DNA of 64,000 bases from Diploptera punctata (taxonomy: Eukaryota; Arthropoda; Insecta; Blattodea; Blaberidae), in NCBI GenBank assembly GCA_030220185.1, contig JASPKZ010004953.1, positions 656,501 to 720,500 on the forward strand. Direction: 5' to 3'. Positions within the stretch are counted from its first letter, which is position 1. The number at the start of each line of letters is the position of its first letter. Below, piece after piece: positions 24,901-36,900 of the stretch. Position numbers and translations under genes: made by a program. A model generated the notes under the pieces. The model ran no database searches. It was not told where the DNA came from and was given only the letters and a program-made list of their open reading frames with translations.

Positions 24901-27900
24901 TTTTTAAATTCCTGGGGAACAAAATTTGATTTCGAAGTTCATCAATTCAACAACAGGCGGAAACTATGAAGATGAAGGTGTAGACCAGGATTTAACAGTC
25001 GTAAAGATAGGTGAAGATGAGAGATAAGCCTCCAGAAACTGCAGTTCTGTACTTGAAGATCATGGAATATGAGGTGATATTTCAATCTTCATTATTTATT
25101 AGTTAATTTTATTAGATTAAAACTGTGTTGGTCGCACGCCGTAGCTGAGCGGTTAAGGAAGGAAGCCTTGGCGCAGAGCTACGGGACTTGTGCTGGTTCG
25201 AGTCTCCATGGGGGAAGAAAATTTTCTCATGGTATTTCGGTCAGTATGGGACCGGTGCCCACCCAGCATCGTGAGGCAATTGGGTAGCTACAATAAGTAG
25301 CGGCTCCAGGTTGAGGAACCAGCTATAACAGCTGGGGGACTCGACATGCTAACCACATGTCACCCCTACACTGGCTGTTGATCATCTACCTCTGTGATTG
25401 ACACATGTGGATGTGAAGGGCCAGCAGCCGGCTGGTAAAAGGGCAACCGCTGAAAAGTGGAAAGACCCTCAATCGGATCGGAAAACTGTGTTGGCATTGA
25501 CTAATATGGCACTTGTGTGTGATCTAATTTTTTCTTATATAAAGAAGATAAGTATAAAAACTTGATTTTTACAAAAAATTGGCATATTTGTGCATATGAA
25601 ATTCATTATAGTCTACTGTGGAAGTTTTTTCTGCTTTTCTAAAAAAATGTTTTTTTCTCTCCAAATAAAGGCAATTTGTGGTAACAATCTTATTTATAAT
25701 AATTTTTTCTTTTGCAGACATTATGCAGAGCCCTGATACTGTTGAGAAATAAGAATTTACTTACACCGACAGATCTGTTATCACTGTTTTTTCAACTCCT
25801 GCGATGTCAAGATAAGGCTTTGCGCAAGTTTTTAGAAACTCACATTATTACTGATATTAAGAACATGAATGCTAAACATAAAAATGCTCGTCTAAATACG
25901 GTAATACATATTTATGTTTATAATATTATTTATTTTAATTTAAATTAAATTAATTTTATAGTTTCTTATAGAACTGGAGTCATTGAATTCAGAGACTGAA
26001 TAGTATGTGATCTGCTATTTAATCTCTTGATCAGTGTATGATATCAAAATCAGTGGTGGTTACTGAGCATTCACATACTTGCATATGCACACCAAAAAAT
26101 AAAATAAATAAATAATACAGGGTGCAGCAGAAACAATGACTCATTTTAAATTGCTCGCCATTATTGGACATGGCTTCCTAGAGAGTTGATATTGGTCCCA
26201 ATGTGTAGTGCAGTTCTAAGCATTACCAGTCAGTATGGAGCGTTGGTCAAATGAACACTGTGTTTCCAATAGAAACGTTTTTCAAATGTGGTGACAGTGT
26301 CATGCGGACAGTGTTTGTTCCAGCAACATTTTAACATTGGTCAGAATGATCAAGATCCGTCTCGGAAGTCGATTACGAGATGGGTCCAGCAGTTCAAAGC
26401 AACAACATCTGTAATAAACAATAAGCTTGTTTATTTTTTTATTATTTCACTCACCTCATACTTCATAATTCCTAGCAAACCCAGGGTTTCTTCACATCAT
26501 TTGTGACATTCTCAATGCTGTGTCACGTTCACAACTCATGTCCAACGGCCTTCTATCCTGCAGACTGCCCTCCGCGCCATCTGGTGGCCGACCGACAAAT
26601 TTCCAAATCAGTCCTCTCTCCTTATCACCGGTTATTTCAAAATTCATAGTTGCATATGTAAATTTTTTCCCAAATTGTGAGTTCCTTCGGTTTTTCCAAT
26701 TGTTTAAGTAATTTTGTTTTGGTTTCTATTCTATGTTTTTTTGACCAGGCATGTGCAGCTATTGCAGATTTTTCGGTTTCTCCATTTTTAACATTTCTGA
26801 GGTGTTCTTTTAATCTTGTATTTAGATTCCTTTTTGTTTTTCCTATGTATATCTTTTCACAATCTTTGCAATTAATTTGATAAATTCCCAATTTTTTGCA
26901 GTCTTCAATGTTTTCATTTTTGTTGGTTTTTATTAAATTACCTAAGCTGTAATCATTTTTCGGTGCTAATTTAATGTTGAATTTGTTGAAAATTTTTTGA
27001 AACTTGTCAAATACTAAAGGATGGTATGTGAACTTCTTGAATTTTTTGCCTATATTTTTATCTGTCTGAAGAGTACTTTCATTAATGATTTTTTGTTCTT
27101 TGAATTTATTTATTTTCTTGTGTATCATAACTTAAACAATAAGCTACCTGGTAGGTCACGTATAGTTTGCACTCTGGACAACATTGCAAGAATAAGATCT
27201 GCTTTGGCAATGTCAACTGGCCACCGCGTTTGCCCGATTTATCGGCTTGTGATTTTTTTCTGTGGGGATTCCTAAAATCCAGATTGTATGCTAACAAGCC
27301 AACAACTCTTGAAGACCTGAAAAACAACATTCACGCCCAAATTGAGGCCATAACAGGTGACACTCTTGGTAAGGTTATGGAGAATGTACGTGTTTGTGCA
27401 GAAGATTGCATCGCCAACAATGGTGGACACCTAAAGAACATAATTTACAAAAAGTGACATGTGTAATTAATGGTAGGATGTGTTCTTTTGAACAATGTAC
27501 ACTAATATTGTGTAGTGGTATTTCTTCATACCAAAATAACATGTTTAAAATGGGTCATTGTTTCTGCCGATCCTGTATAAAATAAAATGCTATTTAAAAA
27601 TATTTACAATAACATTGTTTTGTTTTTTGCCTATTTTGGTTTCTGTAACTCGCTCTTTTCTTGTGTTTTGTTTTTTGCCTATTTTGGTTTTCAGTAAGTG
27701 AAGTTTTCTGTAACTTGCTCTTTTCTTGTGTTTTGTTTTTTGCCTATTTTGGTTTTCAGTAAGTGAAGTTTTCTGTAAGTGTTTTGTTTTTTGCCTATTT
27801 TGGTTTTCAGTAAGTGAAGTTTTCTGTAACTTGCTCTTTTCTTGTGTTTTGTTTTTTGCCTATTTTGGTTTTCAGTAAGTGAAGTTTTCTGTAACTCGCT

Positions 27901-30900
27901 CTTTTCTTGTGTTTTTTTTTTTTGCCTATTTTGGTTTTCAGTAAGTGAAGTTTTCTGTAACTCGCTCTTTTCTTGTGTTTTGTTTTTTGCCTATTTTGGT
28001 TTTCAGTAAGTGAAGTTTTCTGTAACTCACCCTTTTCTTGTGTTTTTAAGGGTTCTTTTAATAGTGCCACGCGTCAGATTAAATTTATTTATTTTGTCAT
28101 TAATATCTTCAATTTTAACCTATGATAAATTGAAACCTAGATATTTAAAACTGTTCTCTTGCTCTAAAATTTTATTATCAATTACTATTTTTGCTCTTAA
28201 GGTATATCATTATCAATTTATTCTTAGAAAGAATTGATAATGATACGTATCGAAACCGATCTGGTTATGTATATTATTTACAAATAGTATTGGAATTATT
28301 TATAATATTTATTATTAGCTTAAATCCATCCCATCCAATTAAAATTCTAATCATATTGGGCTAATAATCAAAAACATTCTTCAAGAAATTTAAAAAATAT
28401 GAGTCATGAAAATTCTACCTCTGTATTAAGTAACTGTCGTAATATTTTTTTTTTTTTTGCCAGTAACATTCACATTTATATCTAAATTAATGTTTTGTTC
28501 TTGCTTGTTTTTTCAGACGTTACAGAACTTCATGTACAGTATGTTAAAGGACAAAAATGCCAAGGCAGCAAAGATGTCTCTTGTAAGTTGTATACATAAT
28601 TACTTATTTTAAGAATTCACACTATGAGGTATATTCATTTATATAGATTTTCTCTATCACTCACCTCATATTGTTCTTCTTTTTGACTATAAACTAGTTT
28701 CAGAACATAGTTTCTGTTCCATTCTCAGTATCATCACGATCGTTGTTCTGTCGTCTTGAAGAGCCGTCCTTTGCTCCTTCCATTAGCAGACAGGTTTTTT
28801 TCAGTCTGCCAAAGGAAGGAGTGAAGTGCGGCTCTTCAAGACGACAGAACAATGATCGTGACGATACTGAGGATGGAACAGAAACTTCTTCTTCTTCTTC
28901 CTTCCAAGTATTAGACCAAGGCCTGTTACGATCCTATAGAAAATTTTCCCTCCAGCGTTTCATAGGACGGCCCAGTGATCTTCGTCCTCTTGGTGGTATA
29001 TAATTATAAACAGCTTTGGGGATTCGATTTGAACTCATTCTTTCAAGATGGTGTTTCCAATTTAGTTGCTACTGTTTAATATATTCCAAAATTGGCGTAG
29101 TCTTCAATTCTTTTAAGATATCGGTGTTCCTTTTCCGATCCCATCTGGTGTAACCCGCTGTTCTGCGCTTGAATCTCATTTCACAAGCCATTATTCTGCT
29201 TTCATGTTCTTTTCTTAGTGTCCATGCTTCACTACCATAGGTCAACACTGGTCTAGCCAAAGTGTTATATAAACGTAATCTGGTGTTTTTTGTACAAGGG
29301 ATGGTTTCATAACTTGATTAATAATTCCTAAACTTTTATTATAACTAGTAACTTTTTCAGGGATATCCTTTTCATCCCAGATAGAGAGATAATATCCAAG
29401 ATATTTAAATTGATTAGATCTCTCTAAAATTTTATTCTGGAGACAGATTTTACTTTGTATGGGGTCCTTCCCATGAAATGCCATAATTTTAGTTTTATTA
29501 ATTGATATTTCCATATTAAATTTGGAACCTATTTTTTGTAAATTATAAACTGATTGTTGCAAATCAATTTTGGAAAGTGCCAGAAGAGCTAAATCGTCTG
29601 CAAAAAGAATAGCATCGAGTTTGAGGTTCCTATTGATGGGTATATATCCTCGTTGTGTTTTCCTCCATTCATTTATTAATTTATTCATGTATATAATGAA
29701 AAGCACCGGTGAACAGAAACTATGTTCCGAAACTAGTTTATAGTCAAATAAGAAGAACAATATGAGGTGAGTATCATGGTCTAAATCAACACCTTGTATT
29801 CAAGGCAGTACAAACAAAATCCTCTCGGTATTAAATTATTATCAATCATCACAACTTTCAATAGTTGACACCTTCTTCACTTCCATACACAACAAAACAT
29901 TGATTATATTATTTTTGGTCTGGACATCTTACCTCAATATTAATGTTGATTTGTTCTTGGACATGTTTCAAAACAATTCTGTTTTATCGTCAGCTTTCCC
30001 TTGTCCAAGAACAAATCAACATTAATATTGAGGTAAGATGTCCAGACCAAAAATAATATAATTAAAATTACCTCAAAATATAACTTCCTAAAATTAAATA
30101 TTAAAACATTGATGTTTGTTGTGACATGTGAGTGATCTTAAAAGTTATATTTTTTTCTATTTGAAATTGTGAGTGATATTAAAGTTTCCATATGGTCACG
30201 CGTAGAAATGCATTATATAATGGAAATGGACAGGTAATGGCAAATGAGGGAAATTTTGAGGAAGTGGCTAAATTCAAATACCTAGGAACAATAATCACAA
30301 ATAGGAATGAGATGCACAAAGAAATTAAACATAGGCTCAATTCTGGAAATGCGTGCTATTATGCATTGCAGAGACTCTTGATGTCCCAGCTCCTTTCAAA
30401 AAACGTTAAACTGAAAATATATAAAACTATTATTCTACCAGTTATATTATACGGGTGCGAAACATGGACTCTTACTTTAAGAGAGGAAAGGAGATTAAGA
30501 GTATCCGAGAATAAAGTACTTAGGAAAATTTTTGGATCAAAGAAAGATGAACAGACAGGTGAATGGAGAAGACTACATAACAATAAACTACATGGTCTTT
30601 ATAGGAAGCCAGATATAATAAGAACAGTTAAGTCTCGTAGACTGCGATGGGCAGGACATGTCGCACGTATGGGGAATGAAAGACTTGCATGGAAGCTTCT
30701 TGTAGGAAAGCTGGAGGGAAAATGCCCAGTTGGTAGACCAAGAATGAGGTGGGAGAATAACATTAACTATGATTTGAGGGAAGTAGATTATACAGGGAAT
30801 GATTGGAAAGCATTAGCTCAGGATAGGGATGTATGGAGAGCTTATGTCCGCCCGGCCATGAACCTACGGGTTCGATAGTGCCAGTGAGTAAGTAAGTAAT

Positions 30901-33900
30901 TAAAGTTTCCATTTTTTATCTTTTGAAATTGTGAGTGATCTTAAAGGTTCAATTTTTTTTTTCTCATTTTGAAATTCCAAATGTGGAAGAAGTCATGGGT
31001 AATACTTATCTATTGATTATAAGCTGATTCTTGTTTTCTACAACAAAATATCCATCCATAGTAATTCTGCCCGAAGGCAGGTCCTTCACTGCAATCATAG
31101 AATTTTCATGCTATGTTTACAGCTTTACTAGGGAATTGTAGGTGTGGTAGCTTCCCGTTGCTTTCCACACTGGTGAAGGATAATGATGATAATAATGGCC
31201 ATATGATTTCAGGGACCGTTTGGCCCTTAAAGTTTTCCTGACATTTGTCTTACAGGTGAGGAAAAACCCCGATAAAAACCTCACCCAGAAAAACTGTCCC
31301 GACCGGGGATCGAACCCGGGCCCGCTGCGTGACAAGGCAGCATGCTAGCTTGAGACCACAGCGATGGACCAACAAAATATATTAAGAAAAGATGTTTTTT
31401 GTATGCTGGGAGGATTTGATGGAGACATAGAAGGATTTAAGTAGCAATGTAAATAGTCTCAAAAATTAGATGATTTTAATTTTTGGTATCTTGACTTTAT
31501 GGTATGACTTCAGTTAACTATGGGACAAAATAAGCTGAGACTAATCAAATGTTTATGATGATGAATTTTTATGTAAAAGTTATTTATATATCGAGAGTAT
31601 TAAAAGAAAATTTATATCAGTGCCACCAGATTGTTTTCTGGTATTCTCTCCTGCCATAGCAGAATTGTAACCTATATCTTACGTTAGGGCACCTGGAAGA
31701 AGGAGTTACATTGTTCCGATGATATGATAGCTGATGAATGATAATGAAGCTCCAGGAGAGTCCTTAAACCTAAGCTTAACCTAAATCCAGATCTTGGTTA
31801 ACAACAGAAATGATTAATTCCCTTTAAGAAAAAAATTCCGTGTTCTGACCAGTAATAAAACCCAGGACCCCATGAACTGTAGTCAGAAGCTCTTACCACT
31901 AGCCCATGAGGCTGTATTGAGAGTATTATGAAATTATGCATCGAGGGCTTACAGACTTTCAAAGCCAAGGCTCTTGAGGGCATATAACAGGCTTCCAATA
32001 TAAACCCGGACCAGCCTCACGGGTTTTACCCGTCAGGCAGCGCTCTCTCCTCGTCCGCATTTCACTCTGCCAGCCGCTCGTCCTTGAACTAGTCAGTTTA
32101 CTATCGTTCGACAAGATGAGACGTCAGCTGACATTAGAGCAGCGCATTTATGTGTGTAAATGTTATTATAAATACGAATCACCTCGTCACGTTCGCGAGT
32201 AATTTATTCGGAACTTCCCTGGACAATTACCTCCTTCCAGATCGACAATCCACGATCTTGTGACTAAATTTGAGACCACTGGTTCAGTACAAAATAAGAA
32301 ACACGCGCGAAGGCATAAGGTTCTCACCGAAGAAAAATTAGACGAAATTGGTGAAAATTTGTGGGGTAGCCTGAAAGACAAAGTGTACAAAACAAATCCG
32401 CACACATTGGAAGAACTGAAGAACAACATAAGAAATGAAATCAGAAACTTGGTAGTGCCTTAACTACAGCGTGTCAATCTAAATGTGTTTACTTGGTATA
32501 ATGCCTGATAACTGCGGGAGGACAACATTTCCAGCATTTTCTATAAGGTAAGAAACAGTTCAAGGACGGGTGGCAGGCAGGGTGAATTGCGGGAGGAAGA
32601 GACAGCACTGCGTGCCGGGTGAAACTCCGTGAGGCTGGTCCAGTCTTATATTGGAAGCCCTGTACTTACTAAGCCAAGGACCTCTGGCCCAAGAACGTGT
32701 AAGTTTCCCAAAGAATCAAGTAATGCATGTGGTGTATATATTTTATGGTTTAGTTCTTTATTACTGAAGGAAATAAAATTTTGACTCATTAATTGGTCAT
32801 TTAATGTCTAAATCATGGGTTTTCTCCATTCAACATATGTTTATTATATATATCCATCTATCCATCCATATTAATTCTGTCCGAAGGCAGGTCCTTCACT
32901 CCAATCATAGCATTTTCATGTTATGCTTGCAATTTTACAAGGGAATTGTAGGTGTCGTAGCTTCTCGTTGCTTTCCACACCAGTGAAGGATGATGATGAT
33001 AGTGATGGCTATATGATTTCGGGGACCGTTTGGGCCTTAAAGTTTTCCTGACATTTGTCTTACAGGTGAGGAAAAACCCCGATAAAAACCTCACCCAGAA
33101 AAACTGTCCTGACTGGGGATAGAACCCGGGCCTGCTGCGTGACAAGGCAGCACGCTACCTCGAGACCACAGCAGTGGACTTATTATATATATTTTTTTAT
33201 TGCAAATACCACAGGTTGTCTTTCGACATTCCTGGTGTTCTCTCCTGGCATGGCGTACTTGTAACCCACTACTGAGGTTGGGGCACCTGGAAGGCGGGGT
33301 TACATTGCCCCGGTGATATGATGAGTGATGGTGATGATAGTGGTGCGCCAGGAGAGTCCCTAATCCTAAGCTTAATCTAAGATGAATATGAATGATGATG
33401 ATTGCGATGACCATATGATTTCGGGGACCATTTAGGCCTTATTTGTCCTACAGGTGAGGAAAAACCTCACCCAGGAAAACTGTCCTGACCAAGGATCGAA
33501 CCCGGGGACTACTGCATGACAAGGCAGCATGCTACCTCGAGACCACAGCGGTGGACTTGTTCATTATATTGGTAATATAAATTAGTGGCAGGCATTATGT
33601 AAGTTCTTAATGGGTGGATTTCTCAACCGAAGTGTAAACCTCAACCGCAGTTTTCCAATTTTTTACTGTTTCCATAACAACTATAAAAACTGAAAATCTA
33701 CGGCTGTTAATTACAACAATAAATGTCTAAACCATGTCTATAGTTTCATAACAGTTTCTGTGAATTTTCAGTCATTTTTATAGGTTGTAATCAAATGGTA
33801 AAGAGAAAAATTTTTGCCTGAACCGGGAATCGAACCCCGAACCTTCAGCTTTCCGTGCTGATGCTCTTAACCATTGAGCTAATTCAGGCTTCCTTCCCAT

Positions 33901-36900
33901 CCAAGCATAAATCCTTCCTTTACCTTACTCTACTGGTCCCACACTCAATTGCAATGAATCATCATTCACAAATACACAATGAATGGCTTCTACCTGAAGA
34001 AGACATGAAGGGACTCCACATAGCTATAGCATTATTTATTAAATTAATATTAAGAAGCTAAAGCTGTTACTATGATTGAAATAAGTATATTAAAGTACAC
34101 TACTAAATTATTGTAATCAAATGGTAAAGAGATTCATAGCATATGAATGTGGGACCAAGACAGTAAGGTAAAGGAAGGATTTATGCTTGGATGGGAGGGA
34201 AGCCTGAATTAGCTGAATGGTTAGAGCATCAGCACGGAAAGCTGAAGGTTCGGGGTTCGATTCCCAGTTCAGGCATAAATTTTTCTCTTTACCATTTGAT
34301 TACAATAATTTAGTAGTGTACTTTAATATACTTATTTCAATCATAGTAACAGCTTTAGCTTCTTAATATTAATTTAATTTTTATAGGTGTTATGGAAATA
34401 ATAAAAAAATTGGAAAACCGTGGTCGTGGTTTAGACTTCGGTTGAGAAATCCACCCAATGTGTTCTAGAGAAAAAATATAGTAGGCCTATACTTCATAGT
34501 TTATATCATAGCAATTAATTAACAACAATAAACAACAAAACCATGAAGTATTTTAAAAATCTACACAAATTTGTTATGATTTTGAAGAAACTGCATAGTT
34601 ACTATGTTTGTTTTAAGATAATAATGGCAGTAGTATATTGTTGGTGCATTGAAATAAAGCCCTTTAAATGTAGATTCACATTTCTATAGAAACTACAATA
34701 ACAGAAACTGAAAGAAATGTTACATACATTAAGTAATTAATTACATTTGTAAGTCACATAAGCTCATTTTAAGAGCTACATTTGCACAGTCAAAATACCA
34801 TGGCATTAAAATTATTCATTGGGCATAATTATTGCATACATGTTCTAAGGATTAATGAGTTTCTTTCTTTTCAGAACATAATGATTGAACTGTATAAGAA
34901 GAATGTTTGGAATGATGCTAAAACAGTGAATGTCATTGCTACAGCCTGTTTTTCAAAATTTACAAAGGTTAGTTACAAGCAGAGTCCACATTTTTTATGT
35001 AATATTAATCTGTAAATATGTAGTAATAAATAATAGTTTTAAAAAACTAAAAGAACACGCTTTATTAGAAAACTAAAAAATGACAAATAATTTTAATTTC
35101 CAATACGCTTGGGATAAAATAAAGTGGTCAACAAAAAAATCATCTCCAACACATATAGAATAAAATTAGAGTTATCAACAAAAATAAAATAATTTTACCA
35201 TCAAAAGCGTGGGGTGCTCTATATCAATTAATATATTTGGTAATAAACATATATTGGTAAAAGTAAGCTCTCTAAGAATAAAATGTAAACATCATAAAAA
35301 GCACCCCATAGAAAAACATAGAATAGAAACCAAAACAAAATTACTTAAACAATTGGAAAAACCGAAGGAACTCACAATTTGGGAAAAAATTTACATATGC
35401 AAGAATGAAAATACAACTATGAATTTTGAAATACCCGGTTATAAAGAAAGAGGACTGATTTGGAAATTCTTCGGTCGGCCACCAGATGGCGCGGAGGTCA
35501 GTCTGCAGGATAGAAGGCCGTTGGATGTCAGTTGTGAACGTGACGCAGCATTGACAATGTCACAAATTACGTGAAGAAACCCAGGGTCTGCTATGATTTA
35601 TGAAGTATGAGGTGAGTGAAATAATAAAAAATAAACAATATTATAACTAATATTTAATTTTAGGAAGTTATATTTTGAGGTTATTTTAATTATATTATTT
35701 TTGGTCTAGACATCTTACCTCAATATTAATGTTGATTTGTTCTTGAACATGTTTCAAAACAATTCTGTTTTATCTTCAGCTTTCCCAGACTGGTTTTATT
35801 TATGTTGCATTATGTTGCACCACCTGGATGTCGATGTCAGCTCCATCCTGTGGTTGGCCAAAGAACCTCCAAACAAGGTCACCCTCCATCGGAATATCAA
35901 AATTCATAACTCTGTTTCTGTTCTTCTGAATATAAATTTTTTCCCAAATAGTCAGCTCGTTTGTATTTTCTAACTGTTTTAATAATTTAGTGTCTGAATT
36001 GATATTATGTTTTTCAGACCAAACATGAGCAGCAACTGCAGATTTTTCAATTTCTCCATTTTTAATATTTCTTATGTGTTCTTTGGTTCTAATTTTTAGG
36101 TTTCTTTTTGTTTTCCCTATATATATCTTTTCACAACCCATGCATTCAATTTGATATATTCCTGACTTTTTATTTTTATCAGTTTTTTCATTTTTGTTGG
36201 TTTTTATTAGTTTATTTAAACTGTAGTTATTTTTTGGTGCTAATTTAATATTAAACTTCTCAAATATATTTTGAAATTTATTATGTACCCAGGGGTGATA
36301 TGTGAATTTCCTATATTATAACTACTTGTTAGATATTTACTCTGCTTATATTCATATCAATCTTTATATTGTATAAGGTAAAAGTTAAAAATTAAAATAT
36401 ACCCGTTGGCAGGTGCCGTCATCCTCAACTTTGTTAAAATGATGTATATAAAATATTAACTGGAGGCCTTTCGGAAGTTAACTTCCATCATCAGCAGGCT
36501 GAGCTTCTGCTACTCATTGTTTACGATGATGTAGACTCCAAGTGTCTGTAGCACCAACTCAGACACTTGGACATCGTAAACAACAACGAGTAGCAGAAGC
36601 TCATCCTGCTGCTGATGGAAGTTAACTTCCGAAAGGCCTCCAGTTAATATTTTATTTACATCATTTTAACAAAGTTGAGGGCGACTGCACCTGCCAACAG
36701 GTATATTTTAATTTTTAACTTTCATCTTACGACTATTCACCTCAACGGAATTTGATATGAATTTTATTAATATTGACTTTATATTGTATGTAATTTTTTA
36801 TATGATACCAAATTATTTTTATTTCTTACACAGAATTGTATACAGAGATGTACTGTATTTTCACTTATACAGTGTGATTATAAAGTCCCAGTACATTTTG

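Larger units (their letters stand above)
26118..27575 (+). mobile_element. Mariner-type element with TA TSD
   Basis: Inverted termini CAGGGTGCAGCAGAAACAAT and its counterpart ATTGTTTCTGCCGATCCTG are each flanked by TA. Inside, in plus orientation, an HTH-like FNIGQ...[15 protein letters not shown] and a C-terminal [37 protein letters not shown] remain. The catalytic centre between them is lost and a Penelope-like insertion sits in the gap. Confidence 0.9.
28606..29775. mobile_element. Penelope-type fold-back FB-E split by a LINE
   Basis: Left module GAATTCACACTATGAGG. The left arm 28663-28790 and right arm 28805-28886 plus 29722-29772 are inverted copies with CACTCACCTCATATTG / CAATATGAGGTGAGT ends. 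A LINE sits inside the right arm. Confidence 0.85.
36376..36727. mobile_element. Penelope-type fold-back FB-G (canonical hammerhead arms)
   Basis: Nearly perfect palindrome with ends AATATACC.GTTGGCAGGTG and its inverse; arms of about 150 bases meet near 36540. Both arms include the ribozyme-like segment GGAAGTTAACTTCC-GAAA-GGCCTCC. No coding part. TSD not resolved because the flanks are also complementary. Confidence 0.8.
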
